A stretch of DNA of 64,000 nucleotides. It comes from UBA10347 sp905182135. GTDB taxonomy: Bacteria; Actinomycetota; Acidimicrobiia; Acidimicrobiales; UBA10347. The position numbers and the translations under genes are program-made. Under the pieces are notes generated by a model. The model was not told the origin of the DNA and searched no databases. It saw only the letters and a program-made list of their open reading frames with translations. The stretch is taken from the NCBI GenBank assembly GCA_963925805.1, contig CAWUSE010000016.1, positions 6,824-70,823 on the forward strand, in the 5' to 3' direction. Position 1 is the stretch's first letter; each line of letters opens with the position of its first letter. This document shows positions 33,320 to 41,133 of the stretch, in pieces.

Positions 33320-34612
33320 TTAGCCCACTACCGACTCGGCCGATCCTCTCGCGCTCGCGGCGATGGCGCTGCGCAAAACCAGCGCAGACAGCATGCCGAT
33401 TACGAGCGCGAAGATGATGGCAGGCCGGTAACTCCCCGTCGTGTCGATTAGCCAGCCCGCCACCGCAGGACCGATAAGTCCACCCGCTCCCCCTGCGGTG
33501 TACAAGGCACCAAGCACGGTCCCCAAACCGACCAAACCAAACAGCTCAGCGGCTGCTGCGGGGCTCAGTGCTACATAGCCGCCATAACTTGTTCCTAAGA
33601 CGAAGGCAAAAATCGCCAGCGCCAGATAACTGTCGCCGCCGAAGAGCCAGATAGCGAATGAACCACCCAAAATTCCGAACGAAATTTGGTAGAGACGCAT
33701 CAAACCAACCATGTTCACGAACATGCCGAGGATGAGGCGTCCTGCCATCGAACCAATCCCGAGAATACTGATGAGCGCAGCCGCTGCAGCGCTTGACATC
33801 CCTTGCTCCTCCGCATAAGGGACCAAGAAAACGAAGGGCACAAACAGAGCAAGGGTCATCAGGAACCCCGCTAGATACATACTCCGAAACACCGGAGAAC
33901 GCAGAACTGCCCGCAAATCCAACGGGCTCTGGTCCGCCGCCCTGGGCGCTCGGAACGCCAAAGCAGCAACGATAAACAAGGACACCAAGCATGCAGCAGC
34001 GAAGACCCGATAGGTCCACCGCCACCCGTTTTCTTGTATCAACGCGTCAGCAATCGGGGGACCGACCAGCGTGCCCACCCCCACCCCAGACACGGCAATA
34101 CCAAGTGCCACAGCTCTGTACCTCTCGAACCATCCCGAGACCTGCGACACCAACGGTACGTAGCAGCATGCAGCGCCCACACCGATGCCGAAACCATAGG
34201 TGAGGTACCCAAGCCAGATCCGGTCAACCATCGAAGTCAGCAACAGACCGCTCACCATCGCAGCGCACCCCACAAGCACAACTGGGCGCGGCCCCCACCG
34301 ATCTGATGCGCGCCCGGCTGGCAACCCGAGCACAAAGAGAAAGAAGATCGTGAGGCCAAATAAGATCGCCGTCGACCCATTGCCGGAACCGAACTCGTCC
34401 GACATAGCGGACAAGAAGGTGGTGAAGCTGTACGTCACCCCAAAGATGGTCGCCGTCGACAAAAAGGTTGCAGCTACAACCAACCAACCCCTCAGCGAGT
34501 CGACTCCCGCCGCCAACCGTTGGCCGTCACCTGAGTCGTTCACGAAGTTACAGAGTGATGTGCGGGAGAAATCATTAAACCATGCTCCCACGATGTAGCG
34601 CCGCGAAGTCAA
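33320..34612 (-). CDS. MFS transporter, OFA/monocarboxylate type
   Basis: A protein of up to 430 residues with 12 hydrophobic segments. RGWLVVAATFLSTATIFGVTYSF at TM1 and GLPAGRASDRWGPRPVVLVG after TM2 resemble the oxalate/formate antiporter and monocarboxylate branch. The start is uncertain: the frame opens with TTG 34612, but GTG 34543 (NDSGDGQRLAAG) places the first residues closer to TM1. Likely cargo is a carboxylic acid, by family inference. Confidence 0.88.
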   Translation of the reverse strand: MTSRRYIVGAWFNDFSRTSLCNFVNDSGDGQRLAAGVDSLRGWLVVAATFLSTATIFGVTYSFTTFLSAMSDEFGSGNGSTAILFGLTIFFLFVLGLPAGRASDRWGPRPVVLVGCAAMVSGLLLTSMVDRIWLGYLTYGFGIGVGAACCYVPLVSQVSGWFERYRAVALGIAVSGVGVGTLVGPPIADALIQENGWRWTYRVFAAACLVSLFIVAALAFRAPRAADQSPLDLRAVLRSPVFRSMYLAGFLMTLALFVPFVFLVPYAEEQGMSSAAAAALISILGIGSMAGRLILGMFVNMVGLMRLYQISFGILGGSFAIWLFGGDSYLALAIFAFVLGTSYGGYVALSPAAAAELFGLVGLGTVLGALYTAGGAGGLIGPAVAGWLIDTTGSYRPAIIFALVIGMLSALVLRSAIAASARGSAESVVG

Positions 34613-34927
34613 CCGACGGTGAACTCATCCAGGGAAGCACCCGACTCATCGAGGCACCCATCGGTGGCCGCTCAGCGGCCTAATCGCTCGGCGAGTACGT
34701 GGTTGCCAAGACGCGCACTCGATTCCAAGAGCCCAGCTATCGATCCGTATCGCAGTGCCGATGAGCGATTGCCCGGTGACAGTGCGTTAGGACGCCCCGA
34801 GTACCGCCGCTAACCGGCAGCGCTTGGAGAAGCGAGAACGCCCTATGTCAACGTTGCTCTCGGCGCCATCTCGACAGAGCGGCGCGACATCCGCCACTTG
34901 GTATTCCATTTGCTGGGGCCTTGCCTC
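34613..34927. other. Intergenic region, possible gene debris
   Basis: No intact gene. On the minus strand RYGSIAGLLESSARLG, NHVLAERLGR, then a TGA and DESGASLDEFTVG have protein-like composition and could be the end of a decayed gene, but I do not recognise the family. Confidence 0.35.
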
Positions 34928-35782
34928 CTAGGAGTCGGACTCAAGCCAGGCGTTGAACTTGGGTTGACGTTTCTCTCGGAACGCTGCCCCACCCTCTTTA
35001 GCGTCGGCCAGGTGATCAGTGATCGCAGTCTTGGCTGCTATCTCATCGAGTGACTGGTCCCAGGTCATGTTCGCTGCCTGGTTGATAGACCGTTTGAGCA
35101 TGCGCATCGCCACCTGAGGCCCGTTCGCCAGCTCGGTCGCCAACTCCATGGCCGCCAGCATGAGCTGATCGTCGTCGACCACCTCGTGCACGAGTCCGAG
35201 CTCGTGCGCCGCTTGCCCATCGACGATGCGCTTGCGCATTAAGAAGTCCATAGTTTTGGCCACACCAAGGTGTTGCACTAACAACCACTGCCCACCTTCG
35301 TCGGGTAGCAGCCCGAACCGTAGCGTCGCGCTGCCCAACTGAGCAGACCGCGCAGCAATACGGAAATCGCAAGCCAGGGCAAAGGAGAAGCCGGTCTGGA
35401 TCGCAAAACCATTGACGGCTGCGATAGTCAGCTTGTCGAGATGGCGCACCGCTGTGTTGACAGTCTGTGAGATTGTACGCAGGCCGTTATATGTACTGAG
35501 CTCGTCGTGATGTCCCCCGTCGATCGGTGGCATGTGGCCATTTGTCGATTGGTTGTAAGATTTTAAGTTGTCACCGGCCCAGAACCCGCGCCCCTGACCA
35601 GTGAACACGACAACGCGCACCCGGTCGTCCATCTGCGCCTGGGTAAGCAGTTCGATCAGGTCGCGTTTCATCGGCACCGTAGAAGCGTTCAGGGTCTCGG
35701 GTTGGTTGAACGTCACTGTAAGGACGCCTGGATCCGAAATCGAAGTTCCGAACCCGGTGTATTTCTGATCATCGATGGCCAT
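34928..35782 (-). CDS. Enoyl-CoA hydratase/isomerase family protein
   Basis: A 284-residue crotonase from ATG 35782, which has a GGGGAAAA ribosome site; the longer frame is not supported. VTFNQPETLNASTVPMKRDL starts the fold, GQGRGFWAGDNLKSYN is the oxyanion-hole segment, and FGLLPDEGGQWLLVQHLG is the active-site loop with an acidic pair. A histidine- and glycine-rich insertion (GHMPPIDGGHHDE) follows the oxyanion segment and is not usual. Confidence 0.9.
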   Translation of the reverse strand: MAIDDQKYTGFGTSISDPGVLTVTFNQPETLNASTVPMKRDLIELLTQAQMDDRVRVVVFTGQGRGFWAGDNLKSYNQSTNGHMPPIDGGHHDELSTYNGLRTISQTVNTAVRHLDKLTIAAVNGFAIQTGFSFALACDFRIAARSAQLGSATLRFGLLPDEGGQWLLVQHLGVAKTMDFLMRKRIVDGQAAHELGLVHEVVDDDQLMLAAMELATELANGPQVAMRMLKRSINQAANMTWDQSLDEIAAKTAITDHLADAKEGGAAFREKRQPKFNAWLESDS

Positions 35783-35930
35783 GTTTTCCCCTATCGTCCA
35801 GCACGACCACCGTAGACGGGACACGCTCCTGACATCATTCTCGGGCTGGCATCTGCCTAATCTCGGCTCGCACGTAACAAACGAGTTCTTCCCGTGCCCC
35901 CGTGCGAGCCGTGGCTGCACCCAATGGCGT

Positions 35931-35960
35931 TGAAATCCAATGGCGTTGAACACTTAGGAG
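35931..35960. repeat. Tandem duplication, 16-bp period
   Basis: CCAATGGCGTTGAA occurs at 35931-35944 and again at 35947-35960. Confidence 0.92.
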
Positions 35961-36198
35961 CAGTCCTTTCGTGACAGCTCGCTGACCGCCGTTCGGTCCA
36001 GATACATACTGAGCCGCCCGAGCGAGACGAGGCTCAACCCATCGGGCCCTGAATTCACCCCGCAGCTCTCAATGATGGATTGCCCAACGACCGGTCGTTC
36101 AGCGCTCAAACAAAGAGACCCTTGAAATAGCTGCGACGAATTAACACACGCCGGGCAGGAGTGCTCTGGCACATCGCATTGATACAAGATCACGCTGT

Positions 36199-36228
36199 CA
36201 GCCACTCTTCAGGCAGCCACTCTTCAGA
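36199..36228. repeat. Tandem duplication, 15 bp x 2
   Basis: CAGCCACTCTTCAGG at 36199-36213 is followed directly by a copy differing only in the last base. Confidence 0.93.
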
Positions 36229-36288
36229 ATAGTTGTGCGTGTGAGTGCTACGTTCCACTAGCGCACCACCGTGCTCCAGGAGACTCTC

Positions 36289-37182
36289 ATGACGCTTGAC
36301 GTAACCCCACTTACGCCCTTTCTCGGGGCCGAGGTATGCGGTCTGAACGTGCTTGATTTAGACGACGAACAGTTCGCTGAACTCTTTGACGTGTTCACTC
36401 GTCACTCGGTCATCTTTCTACGCGATCAGCCAGCGATGACCGAAGAGCAGCACTATGAGTTCGCTGGCCGCTTTGGTCCAGTCCACGTTCATCCTTTCGC
36501 ACGCGAAGCTGGTGCAAGCCAAGACAATCCGCATCCGGGCCTGATCCGCATGCGCACCACTGAACAGAGCCGAGTGGCCGCAGGAAATCGTTGGCATTCC
36601 GACGTCTCCTGCGATGACCGGCCACCGCAAGCTTCCATCTTTCAGCTACACCAAGTACCGAACGTTGGGGGTGACACCCTCTTTGCCAGCTTGTACGCGG
36701 CCTATGACGCCCTTTCCCCGCAGATGAAGCAGTACCTCGATGGCATGACGGCGCACCACTCGGGCGAAGAGTCCTATCGCAAGCTGTTTCAGATGAAGAC
36801 AGCGCCAGGGTCCGCCTGGCCAGAAGCGGACCATCCCGTAGTGCGTCACCATCCAGATAGTGGACGACCAGCGCTATTCGTCGATCGCGAGTTCACCGAG
36901 TCGATCAACGGCCTTCCGAAAGACGAAGGGCGAGCGCTGCTGGACTTCTTGCTGGCCCATACCGAACGAGCCAACTTCCAATGCCGCTTCCGCTGGACCC
37001 AGAACGCCATCGCTATCTGGGACAACCGTTGCGCTTTGCACCATGCCATGTGGGATTACTGGCCACAAGAGCGTCGAGGCCATCGGGTCAGCGTTCAGGG
37101 CGAGGTTCCCTTAATGTGGAATCTCCTAGCAGACCACGTGCCAGAGGGACACCCAGACACCACCGTCAGGCTGACTGCGTAA
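36289..37182 (+). CDS. TauD/TfdA family Fe(II)/2-oxoglutarate dioxygenase
   Basis: A 297-residue dioxygenase. TPFLGAEVCGLNVLDLDDEQ and HSVIFLRDQP are family signatures; the iron ligands are in RWHSDVS (HxD) near residue 105 and in the distal ALHHAMWDYW near 250, and the 2-oxoglutarate-binding arginine is in RRGHRVSV. It would hydroxylate a sulfonate, phenoxy or carboxylate substrate with release of CO2 and succinate. ATG 36289 is preferred over 36271 because AGGAG lies 7 nt upstream. Confidence 0.93.
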   Translation: MTLDVTPLTPFLGAEVCGLNVLDLDDEQFAELFDVFTRHSVIFLRDQPAMTEEQHYEFAGRFGPVHVHPFAREAGASQDNPHPGLIRMRTTEQSRVAAGNRWHSDVSCDDRPPQASIFQLHQVPNVGGDTLFASLYAAYDALSPQMKQYLDGMTAHHSGEESYRKLFQMKTAPGSAWPEADHPVVRHHPDSGRPALFVDREFTESINGLPKDEGRALLDFLLAHTERANFQCRFRWTQNAIAIWDNRCALHHAMWDYWPQERRGHRVSVQGEVPLMWNLLADHVPEGHPDTTVRLTA

Positions 37183-37203
37183 CGCTCCTCAGAGTAACCC
37201 TGG

Positions 37204-37254
37204 TCAGACTTTCGCTCTGCAGACTGTCGCTCAGCAGACTGTCGCTCAGCAGAC
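37204..37254. repeat. Tandem repeat, 15 bp x about 3.4
   Basis: GCAGACTGTCGCTCA occurs exactly at 37219-37233 and 37234-37248, followed by GCAGAC, and preceded by a diverged copy at 37204-37218. It lies 20 bp after the TauD stop. Confidence 0.94.
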
Positions 37255-37384
37255 AAGGTCGATCCTTGCCCATCTGTGATCACCTAGATTAAGCAGGCTT
37301 GTGCACGTGAGACCGTGAGCTAGGTTTAGCTGCGGCGCCGGGTCACGCTGGCGACGGTTATCCCCCGGCTTTTGCGAATGGAAC

Positions 37385-38383
37385 ATGATGCGATTTGGTA
37401 TTTTCGACCAAGGCGAACAACCAGGTGGGCTTGCCTTGGGTGAGCTGTTGGAGAGTCGGTTGACGCTGGCTGAACGGGCCGAAGATGCGGGGTTCTGGGG
37501 CTACCACAAGTCCGAGCACCACATGATTCCGCTCGACCATGCGCCCAGCATCGGTATCTTCCTAGCGGCACTGGCCCAACGCACGAATCGCATGCGGCTC
37601 TGCTCGTTGGTGCACATCCTGCCCTTTTACCACCCGATTCGGTTGATCGAAGAGATCTGTATGCTCGACCATCTCACCCATGGAAGGCTCGAAATCGGGT
37701 TCGGCAAGGGCATAAGCGCACCCGAGCACAAGCTATGGGGCCTAGCGGCCGACCAAGCCGCTGCCCGCACCGAAGAGATGCTCGATCTGCTGTTGTTAGC
37801 ACTCCAGTCAACCGGTGACTTTTCCTATCAGGGGGATTTCTACGATCTGGTCGACGTGCCGCTCGAGTTGCATCCGATGCAGCTGCCATATCCACCGCTG
37901 TGGCGGCCCGGCACTATCGAGACAGCGGCAGCTCTTGGCGTCAGCACAGTCGTGGCAGGCCCGACACTCACCGCCATCGCTGCAATCGAGCGCTACCAGT
38001 CGCTACGCCAAGACAAGTTGAGCGGTGGGCACGATCCAACAGTCGGCGTGATCCGTAAATTCGTCATCGCTCCGACAGACGCCGAAGCCGACCGGATCGG
38101 CCGCCGAGCCTGGTCTACCTACAGCCACAATCTTGGCTTATTGTTCCGCCGCTTCGGTTACGACATACCCAACGATCCAACCATCGGAGGCGACTACGAA
38201 CGGGCAAAAGAGTTCGACGCAATCGTCACCGGGTCGCCAGAACGTATCAGAGACCATATTGATGAACTCCGCGTATCGGGGGTCGTCGAGTACGTGATCG
38301 GCTCATTCGCGTTCGGCGACCTCGCCCACGACGAGGCGCTGCGTTCGATTGACCTATTCGGCGAACACATAATTTCCCAATGA
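37385..38383 (+). CDS. LLM-class flavin-dependent oxidoreductase
   Basis: A 332-residue luciferase-like monooxygenase. MRFGIFDQGEQPGG opens the barrel, AGFWGYHKSEHHMIPL carries the conserved acidic and histidine residues, and GRLEIGFGKGISAPEHKLWG is the flavin-phosphate region. It lies downstream of the TauD gene and upstream of the decayed acyl-CoA synthetase gene on the same strand, suggesting a former catabolic group. Partner reductase and substrate are not known. Confidence 0.92.
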   Translation: MMRFGIFDQGEQPGGLALGELLESRLTLAERAEDAGFWGYHKSEHHMIPLDHAPSIGIFLAALAQRTNRMRLCSLVHILPFYHPIRLIEEICMLDHLTHGRLEIGFGKGISAPEHKLWGLAADQAAARTEEMLDLLLLALQSTGDFSYQGDFYDLVDVPLELHPMQLPYPPLWRPGTIETAAALGVSTVVAGPTLTAIAAIERYQSLRQDKLSGGHDPTVGVIRKFVIAPTDAEADRIGRRAWSTYSHNLGLLFRRFGYDIPNDPTIGGDYERAKEFDAIVTGSPERIRDHIDELRVSGVVEYVIGSFAFGDLAHDEALRSIDLFGEHIISQ

Positions 38384-38414
38384 CCAGCCGAACCGGTATC
38401 ACGAGTTCTACGCC

Positions 38415-39216
38415 ATGTTGGACGCCTCAACGCTGACCAATGGCTTTCGCAGCGATCGAGGCACCGCTATAAACGCATGCGTTGAATGTTGTGACCGTAG
38501 CGTTGGGTAAAACCGAGTGGCCCTGCAGTGGGCCAACGAATCCGGTCAACGAGCCAATTCCACGTTCGAACAACTGGAGTCAAGATCGACTCTAGTCGCA
38601 AATCTACTCACTCAAGATGGGGTTCAGCCCGGCGACGTGGTCACCGAAATGTTGCGGCGCCGACCACTTAACGCATGATGGCCAGGACCAACGCATGAGA
38701 CGGTCGGGCGACTCGTTGGCCAGTAAACCATGGCATCAAGCGCCGGCAAATAGCCAAACGTCGAGATGAGGCGATCGTTCAAGCAACACCTGAACTGCGA
38801 TCTTTATCACCTAGACGGCCAGACCGAGTGTGGCATGGTCTTGGCCAAGCACGTCGGGTTGGTTCACGCAGTCCGACCGGGCTCAGCCAGTTCCCCTATT
38901 CCTTGTTCTCCCATCGCCGTTGTCGACGACGTAAAACCGGTTGCCCGTAGAACTCAGGGTGTGCTGGCTGTTCACGTACCCGAATCGCCATTATTTCTCT
39001 TCGACGGTTACCGATGTGTCGAAGATGTGCGTTTCCTTGGCAACTAGTACCTCACGGCCGACACCGTTGCGCAGAACGAAGCACGCTCCACCGATCTGAG
39101 GGGACACGTCTGCACCCGGTTCGGCAACGATGCATTCTCTCGCGACGTCGTCTTCGTCGAATCGTTGCCTAAGACCCAGCAGCGGCAAGATCCAGCGGTT
39201 CGGGCTCAGCTGCTAG
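38415..39216 (+). pseudogene. Decayed AMP-forming acyl-CoA synthetase
   Basis: A single frame from ATG 38415 keeps recognisable pieces of an acetyl/acyl-CoA synthetase but is crossed by at least five stops (TAA 38508, TGA 38676, two near 38725-38750, TAG 39045). Pieces in order: NRVALQWANESGQRA and TFEQLESRSTLVANLL, QDGVQPGDVVTEMLRR (N-terminal domain); HLDGQTECGMVLAKH (the YGQTE adenylate motif region); VRPGSASSPIP, GVLAVHVPESPLFLFDGY; YLTADTV (matching the Y-x-TGD motif, with A for G); and AFSRDVVFVESLPKTQQ (C-terminal lid). About half of the usual 540 codons are missing. Confidence 0.92.
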
Positions 39217-39234
39217 TAGCTTGCACAGTTCATA

Positions 39235-40161
39235 ATGGATGCTGATCCCCGTTCCCCTCTACCGCCTCGAGCACCGTTGGCATTCGCCGTATGGTTGTGG
39301 CAACTCGTCAAGGATGTTGCCGCGGAGTACAGCGCAGACCGTGTCGGCGATGTGGCCGCTGCCATCACGTTCTGGACAGTTCTGTCGATCCCAGCCGCAG
39401 TCCTCGCTCTCGTGAGCACCCTCAGTTCGCTCGATGCCGTCGTTGGAGAGTCGATCACAGCAGACGTGCAAAGCGAGATCGAAGGCTTCATCACCAGCAC
39501 GTTCTCTGAGTCTGATGCGTTGAACTCGACGGTGCGCGACCTCTTCAGCACATCAAGTGCAGGGGTGGCCACCGTTGCCACCCTGGTGGCACTCTTCACG
39601 CTGTCGCGTGCATTCGCCGGCTTGATTCGAGCGCTCGATGTCGCCTACGAAATTGAGGAGAGTCGACCCTGGTGGCTAGTACGGCTCACCGCAGTTGGGC
39701 TTGGGTTCGGGACGATCCTCATCGTGGCCTCCGGAGCGACTCTGCTGGCGGTATTGCCAGCCGACAGAGTCGTGCGGTTCTTTACGGTGCCACTAGTACT
39801 GCTCGGTCTCGTCACCTGGGCCGCCGCGGTATTTCACCTCGGGCCACATCATCGGACGCCATGGCGGTATGACGTACCAGGGGCGGTTTTGACCACCATC
39901 GGTTGGTTTGTAATATCACAAACTTTTGCGATATATGTGCGGCTCGCCGGTGACCAGAATGGCGTCCAGTCAACAGTCGGAGCGATCCTGCTTGCACTCA
40001 GCCTGATGTATCTTTTAAGCATCGCTCTGCTCGTCGGTGCCGAACTTAACGACGTTTTGGCCCGTCGTGCTGGTGTGGTGCAAAAACCGATCTCGGTAGC
40101 CAATCGTGCGCGTTCGCTTCGGGACGATTTCGAACAGCGCCGCAGTGCGGAGCCGAATTAG
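39235..40161 (+). CDS. YihY/BrkB family membrane protein
   Basis: A 308-residue protein with six hydrophobic segments, as usual for the YihY (BrkB-like, formerly RNase BN) family. WQLVKDVAAEYSADRVGDVAAAITFW at the N-terminus and TPWRYDVPGAVLTTIGWFV match family patterns. Its molecular role is unresolved; roles in envelope homeostasis or transport have been proposed. The C-terminal 35 residues are charged and cytoplasmic. Confidence 0.93.
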   Translation: MDADPRSPLPPRAPLAFAVWLWQLVKDVAAEYSADRVGDVAAAITFWTVLSIPAAVLALVSTLSSLDAVVGESITADVQSEIEGFITSTFSESDALNSTVRDLFSTSSAGVATVATLVALFTLSRAFAGLIRALDVAYEIEESRPWWLVRLTAVGLGFGTILIVASGATLLAVLPADRVVRFFTVPLVLLGLVTWAAAVFHLGPHHRTPWRYDVPGAVLTTIGWFVISQTFAIYVRLAGDQNGVQSTVGAILLALSLMYLLSIALLVGAELNDVLARRAGVVQKPISVANRARSLRDDFEQRRSAEPN

Positions 40162-40204
40162 GAACACCTTGGCTAGGAGCACCTTGGCCAGGAGTACCTT
40201 GCCG
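40160..40204. repeat. Tandem repeat, 15 bp x 3
   Basis: Three adjacent copies, AGGAACACCTTGGCT, AGGAGCACCTTGGCC and AGGAGTACCTTGCCG, with a few changes each. They fill the gap between the convergent YihY and SDR genes. Confidence 0.92.
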
Positions 40205-40210
40205 CTCTCT

Positions 40211-41062
40211 TTAGCGACCCATCGAACGCACTTCAGGGGGCACACCGGTCTCAGCGATGGCGTTCGCCCTTCGCACGATCACCTCGGGTGATTGTGGATG
40301 GGTCAGTATCCACAACTTTTGCTCGCGAATAGCGGCCAGGACTGTCTCAGCTAGATCAGCAGGCTCGATCCCATCGTCGACTCCTGCGGACAGGAACTCA
40401 CCGAATCGGGCACCGCCCTGCGAACCTGGGGTGACCCATCCACCCATGTCAGCGGGCTGATTGCGATCGGACCGCGCTATACCGGTTCGGACGAATGCCG
40501 GGCATAGAACCGAGACGCCTACATTTGACTTGGTGGCCTGGCCCTCATGCCAAAGGCCCTCGCTCAGTCCCACCACACCGAACTTGGTAGCAAAGTAGGG
40601 CGCCATGAACGGCCCACCAGACATCCCTGCCATCGACGCGGTATTGAGGATGTGAGCTGGTTTACCATGGGACTTCATCCGGGGCAAGAACTCCCGGCAT
40701 CCATAGATAACGGCGAGCAGGTTCACTTCCAGAACCCAGTCCCACTGTGCATCACTCTGTTCCTCGGCCAAACCTGCCGTGGTTACGCCAGCGTTGTTGT
40801 GCAGAAAATGGATGTCTCCGAATCGCTCCTGGGCCGCGTCTGCGAGAGCAACAATCTGGCCCCGGTCAGTCACGTCGGTCAGCACCGCCTCCACTGCAAC
40901 ACCAGCGTCAGTCAACTCGACCACAGCACGGCCGAGTGCCCCCACCTCGACATCACCGATCACAATATTGGCACCCTCTTGACCCAACCGGCGAGCCATA
41001 GCCAAACCAATACCGGACGCTCCTCCGGTGATGACCGCTGTCTTGTCGTTGAAATCCTGCAT
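40211..41062 (-). CDS. SDR family oxidoreductase
   Basis: A 283-residue classical short-chain dehydrogenase. The NAD(P) motif is TGGASGIGLAMARRLG (TGxxxGxG) at about 11-26, an acidic residue after the second strand (GDVEV) favours NAD(H), NNAGV is present near 90, and the catalytic YxxxK is in APYFATKFGVVGLSEG near 160. An AGGAG site precedes ATG 41062. Substrate is not predictable. Confidence 0.94.
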   Translation of the reverse strand: MQDFNDKTAVITGGASGIGLAMARRLGQEGANIVIGDVEVGALGRAVVELTDAGVAVEAVLTDVTDRGQIVALADAAQERFGDIHFLHNNAGVTTAGLAEEQSDAQWDWVLEVNLLAVIYGCREFLPRMKSHGKPAHILNTASMAGMSGGPFMAPYFATKFGVVGLSEGLWHEGQATKSNVGVSVLCPAFVRTGIARSDRNQPADMGGWVTPGSQGGARFGEFLSAGVDDGIEPADLAETVLAAIREQKLWILTHPQSPEVIVRRANAIAETGVPPEVRSMGR

Positions 41063-41133
41063 GAGCGCTCCTTGCTGTTCAGTTCACAAAGTACTTCACA
41101 TGGAGACTGACAGCGTCGGCCGACACCACCTCG

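Larger units (their letters stand above)
35783..36288. other. Spacer of about 500 bp with two tandem duplications
   Basis: No supported gene. A minus-strand frame at 35954-36205 (83 codons, several cysteines) lacks a ribosome site and family match. The two tandem duplications here are listed separately. An AGGAG site for the TauD gene is at the right edge. Confidence 0.4.

Noticed and set aside
35954..36205. 83-codon minus-strand frame with several cysteines
   Set aside because: No ribosome site, no family pattern, and it runs next to duplicated spacer sequence. Probably chance.
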